Assembly (NCBI RefSeq): GCF_020907985.1
Contig: NZ_JAJJPA010000016.1
Span: forward strand, 62,001 to 126,000
Reading direction: 5' to 3'
Origin: Kitasatospora humi
GTDB taxonomy: Bacteria > Actinomycetota > Actinomycetes > Streptomycetales > Streptomycetaceae
DNA length: 64,000 nt
Positions 17,722-26,111 of the stretch are shown here, in pieces. The notes below the pieces were generated by a model that saw only the letters and a program-made list of their open reading frames with translations, was not told the origin of the DNA and did not search any database. Both the position numbers and the translations under genes were made by a program. Within the stretch, counting starts at the first letter, position 1; each line of letters starts with the position of its first letter.

Positions 17722-18153
17722 ATGAGTACTGAACTGCCTGACGGCTACGAGATCTCCACCGACCCGGCCCGGCTGGACGCGGCGCAGATCCACCGCTGGC
17801 TGTCCGAGGACGCCTACTGGGCGATCGGCCGGTCCCGGGAGAAGCAGGACAGGGCGATCGCCGGCTCGCTCAACTTCGGTGTCTACGACGGCTCGTCCGG
17901 TGCTCAGGTGGCGTTCGCCCGGGTGGTCACCGACCACGCCACCTTCGCCTACCTCTGCGACGTCTTCGTGGACCCTTCGGTGCGCAGCAAGGGGATCGGC
18001 ACGGCGCTGGCCACGGCGGTGCGCGACCACCTGCTGCCGCTGGGCCTGCGCCGGATCGTGCTGGCCACCGGCGACGCGCACGGCGTCTACGCCAAGGTGG
18101 GCTTCGAGCCGCTGGCCGACCCCGGTGCCTGGATGGTCCTGAGCACGCGGTAG
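17722..18153 (+). CDS. GNAT-family N-acetyltransferase
   Basis: 143 aa. Acetyl-CoA binding motif A is VDPSVRSKGIGTALATAVRDHL at about residues 88-109, and the preceding beta strands (AFARVVTDHATFAYLCDVFV) match the GNAT core. The short C-terminus YAKVGFEPLADPGAWM resembles small actinobacterial acetyltransferases. ATG 17722 or in-frame TTG/ATG at 17710 are both possible. Acceptor substrate is unknown. It converges on the phosphoribosyltransferase gene. Confidence 0.85.
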   Translation: MSTELPDGYEISTDPARLDAAQIHRWLSEDAYWAIGRSREKQDRAIAGSLNFGVYDGSSGAQVAFARVVTDHATFAYLCDVFVDPSVRSKGIGTALATAVRDHLLPLGLRRIVLATGDAHGVYAKVGFEPLADPGAWMVLSTR

Positions 18154-18210
18154 CAGGTCGGCGCCGGGGCGCTGCGGGGACGCGGGTGGCGCGGCATAAC
18201 CAAGCGCTTG

Positions 18211-18255
18211 CTCGCCCCGCTCATCCTCGCCCCGCTCATCCTTGCCCCGCTCCCA
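18211..18255. repeat. 15-bp tandem repeat
   Basis: Three units (18211, 18226, 18241), each close to CTCGCCCCGCTCATC; the third is diverged. Located between two convergent genes, just before an 18-bp tandem repeat. Confidence 0.75.
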
Positions 18256-18260
18256 CTTGA

Positions 18261-18312
18261 GCCGTCACCCGTCGTTCAGCCGTCACCCGTCGTCCAGCCG
18301 TCACCCGCCGTC
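18261..18312. repeat. 18-bp tandem repeat running through a stop codon
   Basis: Units of GCCGTCACCCGTCGTTCA start at 18261, 18279 and 18297. The third contains the stop codon (18301-18303, minus strand) of the phosphoribosyltransferase gene, so the gene's tail has been reiterated downstream. Confidence 0.8.
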
Positions 18313-18981
18313 GTTCCCGCCGGCCAGCCCCAACAAGCGCCGCACCTCCTGGTCGCTGGTCTGGTCGAAGTCGTCGTAGAACTGCCCCACCGCCATGAAC
18401 CCCTGCGGTGCGCTCAGGCAGACCAGGTCGTCGGCCAGCGGCCCGAGCAGCCGCAGTGCCTCCGGCGAGGCCACCGGCACCGCCAGCAGCAGCTGCTCGA
18501 CCTCGCGCCGCCGCAGTACCGCCATCGCCGCCCGCACGGTGGCGCCGGTGGCGATCCCGTCGTCGACCAGCAGCACGGCCCGGCCGGTGGGATCCAGCGG
18601 CGGGCGGTCGCCGCGCAGCCGCCCGGTCCGGTCGGTCACCTCGGCGGCGGTCTCGTCGGCCAGCCGCTCCAGCCGCTCGGCGGAGATGCCGAGCGCGGTG
18701 ATGATGTCGTGGTTGAACAGCCGGATCCCGCCCTCGCCCACCGCGCCCAGGGCGAGCTCGGGCTGCCCGGGCGCGCCGATCTTGCGGACCACCAGGATGT
18801 CCAGCGGCGCCTCGATCGCCCGGGCCACCTCATAGGCCACCGGAACCCCACCGCGTGGCAGGCCCACCACGATCGGCTGGTCGGCGGCCCAGTCGGCCAC
18901 CCGCTTGCCGAGCAGCCGCCCGGCGTCCGCGCGGTCGCGGAACCTCATCTGGTGCTGGCCATGCGCATGGAAGACGGTCAT
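18301..18981 (-). CDS. Phosphoribosyltransferase-family protein
   Basis: 226 aa. PRPP-binding loop VLLVDDGIATGATV has its two acidic residues at 140-141, and a PRT hood region is present (VGLPRGGVPVAYEVA near residue 40). Such stand-alone actinobacterial PRTases are often annotated as ComF-like or erythromycin-esterase-associated; the base substrate is not known. ATG 18981 with GGTGAGAG just upstream is chosen. The 3' end is embedded in tandem repeats shared with downstream DNA. Confidence 0.85.
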   Translation of the reverse strand: MTVFHAHGQHQMRFRDRADAGRLLGKRVADWAADQPIVVGLPRGGVPVAYEVARAIEAPLDILVVRKIGAPGQPELALGAVGEGGIRLFNHDIITALGISAERLERLADETAAEVTDRTGRLRGDRPPLDPTGRAVLLVDDGIATGATVRAAMAVLRRREVEQLLLAVPVASPEALRLLGPLADDLVCLSAPQGFMAVGQFYDDFDQTSDQEVRRLLGLAGGNDGG

Positions 18982-19181
18982 CGCTCTCACCCACTCTCCA
19001 GCCTGCCACGGCCCCGTCACCACGGCCCTGCAACCACGGCCACGTCGCCGGGCCGGGCCCTGCCGGACCGAGCCCGGCCCGGAACGCCGAGCACCCGGCA
19101 GCGCCGAACTCACGGGGACGCCGAAGTCCCACCCACCCGGGCGGGTGGACGGGACTTCGAGCACGGGCCCGGCGAGGCCGG

Positions 19182-20162
19182 TCAGCCCGCCTGGGCGGGC
19201 CGGCTGCCGCGCTTGTCCAGCGAGGCGAGGTAGGCGTTGTAGGCGGCGAGCTCGGCGTCCCCGTCGCGGTCCGCCGCGCGGTCGGTGCGGGTCGCCTGCC
19301 GCTGCTCCGACTTGGCCCACTGGAAGACCAGCGCGACCAGCACCACGGCGGTCGGAATCTCACCGAAGGCCCAGGTGAACCCGCCGGCCATCTTCTGATC
19401 GGCCATCAGGTCGGTGCCGGGCGGCGCGGTGGCCATGTTGAAGGTGGTCACCAGCTGACTGGTCGCCATCATCACGGCCACCCCGAAGAAGGCGTGGAAC
19501 GGCATGCCCATGAACAGTTCGAGGATCCGCATCACATGGCCGGGGCGGTGCGGTCCCGGGTCGACGCCCATGATCGGCCAGAAGAAGAGCAGCCCGACGG
19601 CCAGGAAGTGCACCATCATCGCCAGGTGCCCGATCCGCGACTGCATCAGGGTGTCGAACAGCGGCGTGAAGTAGAGGCCGTAGAGGCTCGCGATGAAGAG
19701 CGGGATGGTGAAGGCCGGATGCGAGATCACCCGCACGTACCGGCTGTGCAGCAGCGCCACCAGCAGCTCGCGCGGGCCGCGCGGCCGCCCCTTGCCGGCC
19801 GGTCGCAGCGCCCGCAGCGCCAGCGTGATCGGGGCGCCGAGGAGCAGCAGGATCGGCGACAGCATGCTGAGCACCATGTGCTGCATCATGTGGGCACTGA
19901 ACAGCACCATGCCGTAGTCGTTCAATCCCGAGCAGGTGACCGCGAGCACCGTGAACAGTCCGAGCAGCCAGGCCACCGTGCGGCCCACCGGCCAGCGGTC
20001 ACCGCGCCGGACCAGCCGGACCACCCCCGCACCGTACAGGCCGAGCGCCACCAGGCAGCCCACCAGGAACGGCCAGTCGGGGGACCAGGTGAGCGCCGAG
20101 TCCAGCGAGAACGGCCCGAGCATCCCGCCACCGTGGTGGTGCATCCCCGTCATACCGTCCAT
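19182..20162 (-). CDS. ctaG: CtaG-family (caa3-type) cytochrome c oxidase assembly protein
   Basis: 326-aa integral membrane protein with about seven helices. Histidine/Met-rich elements include MHHHGGGM at the N-terminus and FSAHMMQHMVLSM in a helix, as expected for this copper-related CtaG family. It probably helps insert copper or assemble the aa3/caa3 oxidase in the membrane. The C-terminal ~40 aa are hydrophilic. No oxidase structural gene is next to it. ATG 20162 is preceded by AAGGAAAG. Confidence 0.88.
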   Translation of the reverse strand: MDGMTGMHHHGGGMLGPFSLDSALTWSPDWPFLVGCLVALGLYGAGVVRLVRRGDRWPVGRTVAWLLGLFTVLAVTCSGLNDYGMVLFSAHMMQHMVLSMLSPILLLLGAPITLALRALRPAGKGRPRGPRELLVALLHSRYVRVISHPAFTIPLFIASLYGLYFTPLFDTLMQSRIGHLAMMVHFLAVGLLFFWPIMGVDPGPHRPGHVMRILELFMGMPFHAFFGVAVMMATSQLVTTFNMATAPPGTDLMADQKMAGGFTWAFGEIPTAVVLVALVFQWAKSEQRQATRTDRAADRDGDAELAAYNAYLASLDKRGSRPAQAG

Positions 20163-20285
20163 CGGCGGCCCTGCTTTCCTTCGTGGCGGTGGACCCCGGT
20201 GCCTCCTCAGGTCCGGTTCGTCCGTTTTTCATCGGCTCCCACAGTACGGGCGCCCGCCCGCGCCACGGTCACCGGGGTGGCCGCC

Positions 20286-21407
20286 TCACCGGTCGCCCGG
20301 CTCCACGGGCTGCCCGGCCACCAGGACCGCGATGTCGTCGCTCGCCGTGGTGCCGTAGGCCACCAAGTCGCTGTGCAGCCGGTCGAGCAGCGCCCGGGAC
20401 GGCAGTCCGGTCCAACCGGTGATCCGCTCCAGCAGCGGATAGAAGGTGCCGGTGCGGTCCCGACTCTCGCTGACGCCGTCGGTGTAGACCAGCAGCCGGT
20501 CGCCGGCAGCGAACGGGACGGTGTCCACCGGGTGCTCGTCGCTCAGCAGCCGTGAGAGGTTCAGCGGCAGGGCGGCGGCGCTCGGCTCCAGCAGTCGCAC
20601 CCCGTCGCCGCGCAGCAGCAGCGGCGGCGGATGCCCGCAGTTGACCAGGCGGGCCACCGGCTGGTCGGGCGGCACCTCCAGCAGCACGGCGGTGGCGAAC
20701 CGCTCGGCGGTCTCCGACTCCGGCAGCCGCTCGGAGTAGCGGCGCATGCTGGCCTCCAGCCGGTCGACCAGACCGGGGAGGTCGGGCTCGTCGTAGGCGG
20801 CCTCGCGGAAGGAGCCCAGCAGCACCGAGGCGGCCTCCACCGCGGCCAGCCCCTTGCCCTGCACGTCGCCGACGATCACCCGTACCCCGTGAGGAGTGTG
20901 CAGTGCCTCGTAGAAGTCGCCGCCGATCCGGGCCCGGGCGGCCGCGGCGGCGTACAGCAGATCGAGGTCCACTCCGGCCAGGCGCGGCGGCAGCGGACGC
21001 AGCAGCACCTGCTGCGCGGTGTCGGCCACCGCGCTGATCTCGGCGAGCTCGCGCTCCCTGGCCTGGCGCACATGGCTGGCGAAGCAGGCCGCCAGGGTGA
21101 CGGCCAGGATCACCAGCAGCCCGGTGAACATCGGGGCCAGCCGCACCGGGCCGCCCCGGGTGAAGCTGAGCAGCACCTCGAATGCGGCGGCCAGCGCGCC
21201 GAACGCGGCGGTGGCGGGCACGTTCCAGGTGGCGGCGGCGAGCGCCGGAGCGGCCGACAGCACCCGGTCGAACCGCTGCGCACCCGGCGTCGACACATCG
21301 ACGACCACCGCCAGGGCGATCAGGATGAACGGGGACCAGCGTGTGATCTCTCGGGAGGAGCCCGCCCGGTGGTGGCCGGCCGGCCCGCCCCGGGGAGAGT
21401 TGCGCAC
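20286..21407 (-). CDS. Membrane SpoIIE/PP2C-type serine/threonine phosphatase
   Basis: 373 aa. N-terminal ~115 residues carry about three transmembrane helices; residues 125-160 form a linker helix; the PP2C (SpoIIE) domain follows, with metal-binding motifs GGDFYEA, VGDVQGKGLAAVEAA and TDGVSESRD and a final TASDDIAVLVA. It would dephosphorylate a Ser/Thr phosphoprotein such as an anti-anti-sigma factor, in a partner-switching pathway; no sigma-factor partner lies in this window. Start is GTG at 21407. A strong hairpin separates it from the cold-shock gene upstream. Confidence 0.9.
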   Translation of the reverse strand: MRNSPRGGPAGHHRAGSSREITRWSPFILIALAVVVDVSTPGAQRFDRVLSAAPALAAATWNVPATAAFGALAAAFEVLLSFTRGGPVRLAPMFTGLLVILAVTLAACFASHVRQARERELAEISAVADTAQQVLLRPLPPRLAGVDLDLLYAAAAARARIGGDFYEALHTPHGVRVIVGDVQGKGLAAVEAASVLLGSFREAAYDEPDLPGLVDRLEASMRRYSERLPESETAERFATAVLLEVPPDQPVARLVNCGHPPPLLLRGDGVRLLEPSAAALPLNLSRLLSDEHPVDTVPFAAGDRLLVYTDGVSESRDRTGTFYPLLERITGWTGLPSRALLDRLHSDLVAYGTTASDDIAVLVAGQPVEPGDR

Positions 21408-21431
21408 CGGGTCAGGCTACCGGCCGGTCCG

Positions 21432-21468
21432 CCACGCGTGGCGCACCGTGCGGGCGCGCCACGCGTGG
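21432..21468 (-). terminator. Strong hairpin terminator after the cold-shock gene
   Basis: CCACGCGTGGCGC (21432-21444) pairs perfectly with GCGCCACGCGTGG (21456-21468): 13-bp stem, 11-nt loop, 33 bp beyond the stop of the minus-strand cold-shock gene. Confidence 0.7.
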
Positions 21469-21500
21469 TGACGGAACGTCAGGAGCGGAGAGCGGCGGTC

Positions 21501-21944
21501 TCAGCTCTCGATCCAGTTGTGCTGCCGGCCCAGGCCGACCAGCGCCTTGCGGATCGCCAGGATCTGGGTGCCGGTCAGCGTCGGCGCGACGCCCAGCAGC
21601 GTCTCGGTCAGCTCCTGCTGGAACTCGGCGGTCGACAGGACGTCGCACAGGCCGTCACCCGTGGTCTCCTCCCGGGTCGTCCACGGCGGGATGACGGGGG
21701 CCGGCGGTCGCTGCACCCCGATGCCCTCCCGGGCCGGCTGGTCGACCAGTCGTACGCGCGAGGCCTTCATGCCCCGCTCGCCCTGCTCCGCCTCGAACGA
21801 GACCGCCAGGCCCGCGCGGAAGAGGTGCTTCTCCCCGAGCAGGTCGTTGGCGTGCATGAAGAGATCCTCACCCCCGCCGTCGGGGGCGATGAATCCGTAC
21901 CCGCGAACCTCGTCGAACCGCAGAATGTGCCCTGTAGACGCCAC
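21501..21944 (-). CDS. Cold-shock-domain protein with C-terminal extension
   Basis: 147 aa, twice the length of a simple CspA. Residues 1-68 are the OB-fold cold-shock domain with both nucleic-acid motifs (GYGFIAPDGG and DLFMHANDL). The ~75-residue tail (LSTAEFQQELTETLLGV, AIRKALVGLGRQHNW) is helical and of unknown role. GTG at 21944 has TTGAGG five bases upstream. RNA chaperone or regulator function is inferred from the domain. Confidence 0.88.
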   Translation of the reverse strand: MASTGHILRFDEVRGYGFIAPDGGGEDLFMHANDLLGEKHLFRAGLAVSFEAEQGERGMKASRVRLVDQPAREGIGVQRPPAPVIPPWTTREETTGDGLCDVLSTAEFQQELTETLLGVAPTLTGTQILAIRKALVGLGRQHNWIES

Positions 21945-22064
21945 AATGACCTCAATCGCCTCAGTAGACCCACACCTCAAAAGCCGCCGGCGCCAAGCTT
22001 GCCGGCGCGTGGCCCACTGTAGCGTGGCGGATGTCCCCGGGTCAGGAGATCGGGAGCACGCGGC

Positions 22065-22093
22065 GCCCGGGCCGGGCACTGAGCGGCCCGGGC
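22065..22093 (-). terminator. Hairpin terminator of pfkA
   Basis: GCCCGGGCC (22065-22073) and GGCCCGGGC (22085-22093), extended by one more pair, loop 11 nt; 23 bp beyond the pfkA stop codon. Confidence 0.55.
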
Positions 22094-22115
22094 GTGTCGT
22101 GGAGTCGACGGCGCG

Positions 22116-23141
22116 TCAGATGACGGTCTCGGCCTCGGTGTAGCGGTCGGCGGGGACGGTCTTCAGGTCGGCCACCGCCTCGCCCAGCGGCACGAGGTTG
22201 ATCTGGGTGCCGTGCAGCGCGGTGATGTGACCGAAGGCGCCCTTGTGCGCGGCCTCCACGGCGTGCCAGCCGAACCGGGTGGCGAGCACCCGGTCGTAGG
22301 CGGTGGGGGTGCCGCCGCGCTGGGTGTGGCCGAGGATGACCGGGCGGGCCTCCTTGCCGAGGCGGTGCTCCAGCTCGTGGGAGAGCTGGTTGGCGATGCC
22401 GGTGAAGCGCTCGTGGCCGTAGATGTCCTTGGTGCCCTCGTCCCACCGCATGGTGCCGGGCTCCGGCTTGGCGCCCTCGGCGCAGACCACGATGGCGAAC
22501 TTCTTGCCGCGCTCGAACCGCTCGCGGACCACCTCGGTGAGCTTGTCGATGTGGAACGGGCGTTCCGGCACCACGATGGCGTGCGCACCGGCCGCCATGC
22601 CCGCGTTGAGCGCGATCCAGCCGGTGTGGCGGCCCATCACCTCGACCACCATCACCCGCTGGTGCGACTCGGCGGTGGTCTTCAGCCGGTCCAGTGCGTC
22701 GGTGGCCACCGAGACGGCGGTGTCGAAGCCGAAGGTGACGTCGGTGCAGGCGATGTCGTTGTCGATGGTCTTGGGCACGCCGACCACGGGGAGGCCGGCG
22801 TCGCTCATCAGCTTGGCGGCCTTGAGGGTGCCCTCGCCGCCGATCGGGATGACCGCGTCGATGCCGAGGTCCGCGCAGTGCCGCTTGGCCCGCTCCACGC
22901 CGTCCCGCAGGTGGCTGGGCTGCACCCGGGAGGAGCCCAGGATGGTGCCGCCCTGGGCGAGGATGCCGCTCACCGAGTCGAGGGTCAGCGGTCGGTGGAC
23001 GCCTTCGAGCAGTCCGCGCCAGCCGTCCTGGAAACCGATGATCTCGTCGCCGTGGTCGACCACGCCCCGGTGGACCACCGAGCGGATCACGGCGTTCAGA
23101 CCGGGGCAGTCGCCGCCGCTGGTCAGCACTCCAATACGCAT
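22116..23141 (-). CDS. pfkA: 6-phosphofructokinase
   Basis: 341 aa, cytoplasmic, phosphorylates fructose 6-phosphate in glycolysis. Starts MRIGVLTSGGDCPGLNAVIR. The phosphate-binding motif is GGEGTLKAA, the catalytic loop PKTIDNDI and substrate loop MGRHTGWIAL are intact, and the C-terminus keeps LGHTQRGGTPTAYDR. GGEGT rather than GGDGS fits the actinomycete group (often called group III); ATP versus PPi use is inferred as ATP. Start ATG 23141 has AAGGGGAG ten bases upstream. Confidence 0.95.
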   Translation of the reverse strand: MRIGVLTSGGDCPGLNAVIRSVVHRGVVDHGDEIIGFQDGWRGLLEGVHRPLTLDSVSGILAQGGTILGSSRVQPSHLRDGVERAKRHCADLGIDAVIPIGGEGTLKAAKLMSDAGLPVVGVPKTIDNDIACTDVTFGFDTAVSVATDALDRLKTTAESHQRVMVVEVMGRHTGWIALNAGMAAGAHAIVVPERPFHIDKLTEVVRERFERGKKFAIVVCAEGAKPEPGTMRWDEGTKDIYGHERFTGIANQLSHELEHRLGKEARPVILGHTQRGGTPTAYDRVLATRFGWHAVEAAHKGAFGHITALHGTQINLVPLGEAVADLKTVPADRYTEAETVI

Positions 23142-23473
23142 AGTTCTGCAACTCCCCTTGGGGGCTCCGCCCAGCCCCGAGGCTGGGGGAGGTTCCGGAC
23201 GGCCGGACTACCACCTTTGGAAGGTCGAAGGTCAGAATCGGACAATTCTGCCGAAACTGATCGTAGCGGCCCCCACCTCCGGCCGGGCGGGAGCAGGCAC
23301 GGGGGCGGCGTCGTCGGCGCGCCCGCGCGATGGTGCCGGTTGCCGAGGAGGGTTGCATCCGACGGTGCACATTGTCCTACGTTCGCGAGCCGACCGTTCG
23401 CGCCGCCGGATGCTGGACATCCGGCGGCCGGTGAACGTTCATCTCGCGGGAGCCGAGGCCCGTCAGCTCCCGA
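23142..23473. other. Intergenic region between gatD and pfkA
   Basis: About 330 bp. It holds a GC-rich palindrome (CCCAGCC at 23170-23176, loop CCGA, GGCTGGG at 23181-23187) in the pfkA leader and a strong terminator hairpin (23402-23428) near gatD. No coding potential seen. The pfkA promoter must lie here. Confidence 0.6.
23402..23428 (-). terminator. Strong hairpin terminator of the murT-gatD operon
   Basis: GCCGCCGGATG (23402-23412), loop CTGGA, CATCCGGCGGC (23418-23428): perfect 11-bp stem, 45 bp after the gatD stop. Confidence 0.75.
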
Positions 23474-24586
23474 TCAGGCGCCCTGGCCGACGGCGGAGAT
23501 CCGTTCGGCGCGCAGCGCGTCGTACCACGTGGTGTCGGCCGCCGGCAGGGCGTTCACGTCCAGTGCCAACTTGATCAGCATGTCGGCGACCGCGGGGTTG
23601 CGGGCCAGCACCGGGCCGTGCAGGTAGGTGCCGAAGACGGTGTCCCGCCAGGCGCCCTCGGTGCCGCTCCCGTCGCCGTTGCCGTTGCCGACGGTGACCT
23701 GCGCCAGCGGCGACACACCCTGCCCCAGGTGGGTCACGCCCTGGTGGTTCTCGAAGCCGGTCAGGGTCGGCAGGCCCAGCACCGGGTCGGACTCGGCCAG
23801 CACGTCGCCGACGCTGCGGGCGCCCTCGCCGCGGGTGGACCAGACGTCCAGCAGGCCCAGGCCCGGCTCGCGCTCGCCCAGGTCGTTGATGAACTCATGG
23901 CCCAGGATCTGGTAGCCGGCGCAGACCGAGAAGACGATCGCCCCGTTGTCCACCGCGCGCGGCAGGCCGGAGTCGGCGCGAAGGCGCTCGGCGGCCAGCC
24001 GCTGCGGCCTGTCCTCACCGCCACCGATCAGGTAGATGTCACCACTGGTCGGGATCGGCTGGTCGGAGCGGATGTCGATGCGCTGCACGTTTAGCCCGCG
24101 CTGCCGTGCCCGGCGCTCGACGACCAGGGCGTTGCCCCGGTCGCCGTAGGTGCTGAGCAGGTCCGGGTAGACCCAGACCAGCCGCAGGCTGCTGTCGCTC
24201 ATCCGAGAAGGCCTTCCGTACTGCTGCTGCTGCTGCTGGTGCTGCGCAGGCTGGTGCTGCGCAGGCGGCTGCGGCGGCGCCTGGTAGCCGGGCTGCGGCG
24301 GCTGCTGCTGGTAGCCGCCGCCCGGCCCGCCCTGCGGCCGGCCGTAGCCCGGGGGCATCGGCGGCTGCTGGTGCATGGGGGGCTGCTGCCCGTGACCGGG
24401 CTGCACCGGCGGCTGCTGGCCGTGGCCCGGGTGGCCGGGCTGCCGGCCGTGGCCGGGGTGCACCGGGGGCTGCTGCCCGTAGCCCGGCTGAACCGGGGGT
24501 TGCTGACCATAGCCCGGCTGCACCGGGGGCTGCTGACCATAGCCCGGCTGCCCGCCGTGGCCGCCGTAACCGGGAGGCGTGCTCAT
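23474..24586 (-). CDS. gatD: GatD glutaminase subunit with Pro/Gln-rich N-terminal extension
   Basis: Glutamine amidotransferase subunit of the MurT/GatD complex, which amidates D-Glu of lipid II in the cytoplasm. The catalytic core (from M129, SDSSLRLVWVYPDLLSTYGD) is of usual length, with nucleophile C222 (FSVCAGYQ) and catalytic H323 (YLHGPV). Unusual: residues 1-128 are low complexity, with about 10-residue repeats of PGYGQQPPVQ followed by Gln runs. The first ATG (24586) overlaps the murT stop as ATGA, arguing that the extension is translated; an internal ATG at 24202 with GGAAGG upstream could make a core-only form. Confidence 0.9.
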   Translation of the reverse strand: MSTPPGYGGHGGQPGYGQQPPVQPGYGQQPPVQPGYGQQPPVHPGHGRQPGHPGHGQQPPVQPGHGQQPPMHQQPPMPPGYGRPQGGPGGGYQQQPPQPGYQAPPQPPAQHQPAQHQQQQQQYGRPSRMSDSSLRLVWVYPDLLSTYGDRGNALVVERRARQRGLNVQRIDIRSDQPIPTSGDIYLIGGGEDRPQRLAAERLRADSGLPRAVDNGAIVFSVCAGYQILGHEFINDLGEREPGLGLLDVWSTRGEGARSVGDVLAESDPVLGLPTLTGFENHQGVTHLGQGVSPLAQVTVGNGNGDGSGTEGAWRDTVFGTYLHGPVLARNPAVADMLIKLALDVNALPAADTTWYDALRAERISAVGQGA

Positions 24587-25854
24587 CCGGCCGCCACCAC
24601 CTTTCGCAGCTGCTGGAACGCGGTGTAGTTGGCGATCGCCTCGATCCGGCCGGGCGGCGCCATCCGGACCGCCTCCTCCGCCGAGTCGACCACCTGGAAC
24701 TGCAGTCCGGCCACCTCCAGGCGGACCGCCAGGTCGAGCTTGCGCTGGCCCATCACGAAGATCGGGTGGCCCTGGAGACGCTCGTAGTCCACGTCCCAGA
24801 GCCAGGAGGTGTCGGTGCCGTCGGCGTCCAGCGCGTTGACCGAGAGGATCACCGGTGCCGGCGGCCCGTCGATCAGCGAGAAGGTCTCCAGCCAGCCGGC
24901 CGGGTTCTTGGCCAGCAGCAGGCGGACGTCACGACCCAGGTAGTTGACCACGTCATAGCGGCCGGCGACGGCCGTCACCGACTGCATCCGCTCCAGCGCC
25001 ACCTGCGGCGCCACGCCGAAGACCGCGGCGACCGCGGCCGAGCTGGTGGCGTTGGCCAGGTTGGCGCGGCCCGGCAGCTGCAGCTGGATCGGCCAGGCCG
25101 AGCCGTTCGGGTCGATCACATGGGTGCCCTGCAGCGCCCAGTGCGGCTGCGGGCGGCGGAAACCGCACTCCTGGCAGTACCAGTCGTCCCCGGGACGCTG
25201 CATCACGCCACCGCAGGACGGGCAGGACCAGGCGTCCTCCTTCCAGGCCTGCCCGGCGGCCACCCAGACCACCCGCTGGCAGGAGGAGGCGGCCCAGGTC
25301 ACCAGCGGGTCGTCCGCGTTGGCGATGATCACCGCATCGGTGTGCTGCAGGCCCTCGCGCCACTTCTCGGCCATCATCCGGGTCTCGGCGGCCCGGTCCA
25401 GCTGGTCGCGGGAGAGGTTGAGCAGGGCTATGGCCTTGGGGCTGGTGTCCCGGGCGACGCCCGCCAGGTACTTCTCGTCCACCTCGATGACGCCGTACCG
25501 GGCGTCCGAGCCGCCGGCCAGCGCGGAGGTGATCCCGGCCGGCATGTTGGCGCCCAGCGCGTTGGAGACCACGGGCCCGGCGGCCCGCAGCGCCTCGGCG
25601 ATCAGCCGGGTGGTGGTGGTCTTGCCGTTGGTGGCGGAGACCAGGACCACGTCCAGGTGGTCGGCGAGCCGGGCGAGCAGGTAGGGGTCGAGCTTGAGCG
25701 CGACCTTGCCGCCGATCACCGAGCCGCTGCCGCGGCCGATCGACTTCGAGGCGGCGGCAGCCATCCGGCCCGCGGTGACGGCGAGCTTGGATCGGGCGGG
25801 CAGTGAGGAGTCGCGCGCGCCGGTGGCCGCGGCCTCCGAATCGGTGCCTGGCAT
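24583..25854 (-). CDS. murT: MurT, lipid II isoglutaminyl synthase ligase subunit
   Basis: 423 aa. Mur-ligase-like ATP-binding domain with P-loop SATNGKTTTTRLIAE near residues 73-87, an inserted zinc ribbon (C211-x2-C214, C227-x2-C230), and a C-terminal DUF1727 domain. It activates D-Glu of the stem peptide; GatD supplies ammonia. Gene order and the 4-bp overlap with gatD are as in other Gram-positives. Start ATG 25854 has GAGGAGG about twelve bases upstream. Confidence 0.95.
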   Translation of the reverse strand: MPGTDSEAAATGARDSSLPARSKLAVTAGRMAAAASKSIGRGSGSVIGGKVALKLDPYLLARLADHLDVVLVSATNGKTTTTRLIAEALRAAGPVVSNALGANMPAGITSALAGGSDARYGVIEVDEKYLAGVARDTSPKAIALLNLSRDQLDRAAETRMMAEKWREGLQHTDAVIIANADDPLVTWAASSCQRVVWVAAGQAWKEDAWSCPSCGGVMQRPGDDWYCQECGFRRPQPHWALQGTHVIDPNGSAWPIQLQLPGRANLANATSSAAVAAVFGVAPQVALERMQSVTAVAGRYDVVNYLGRDVRLLLAKNPAGWLETFSLIDGPPAPVILSVNALDADGTDTSWLWDVDYERLQGHPIFVMGQRKLDLAVRLEVAGLQFQVVDSAEEAVRMAPPGRIEAIANYTAFQQLRKVVAAG

Positions 25855-26047
25855 GCTCAGGGGTTCCTCCTCTGACTGACGACCTCCCGGGGACCGCGGG
25901 CCGGGTCGGACCGGCGGGCCGTCGGAAGGCTGGGACGGGGCCAGCCTAACGGCTCATCGGGACCGCGGTGAGCCGCGGGCCCCGGTCGTGACTGCTCAGC
26001 GCCCTGACGGTGGCTCGAGCCGGCCCGTCCGTCCGCCGGAACGCGCG

Positions 26048-26077
26048 GTGGCCGCCCCGCGCGTGCGGGGCGGCCAC
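26048..26077 (-). terminator. Strong hairpin terminator of the ACT-GNAT gene
   Basis: GTGGCCGCCCCGC (26048-26060), loop GCGT, GCGGGGCGGCCAC (26065-26077): perfect 13-bp stem, 35 bp beyond the stop codon. Confidence 0.78.
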
Positions 26078-26111
26078 GGTGGTGCTGCCGGGTGCTCGCG
26101 CCGGTGCGCGC

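Noticed and set aside
18201..18210. CAAGCGCTTG palindrome as a LacI-type operator
   Set aside because: It lies between two convergent genes with no promoter to control, and short CG-centred palindromes are frequent in this DNA.
23161..23190. The GC palindrome upstream of pfkA as a riboswitch
   Set aside because: A single 7-bp hairpin with no further conserved structure; it resembles scattered intergenic palindromes common in Streptomyces.
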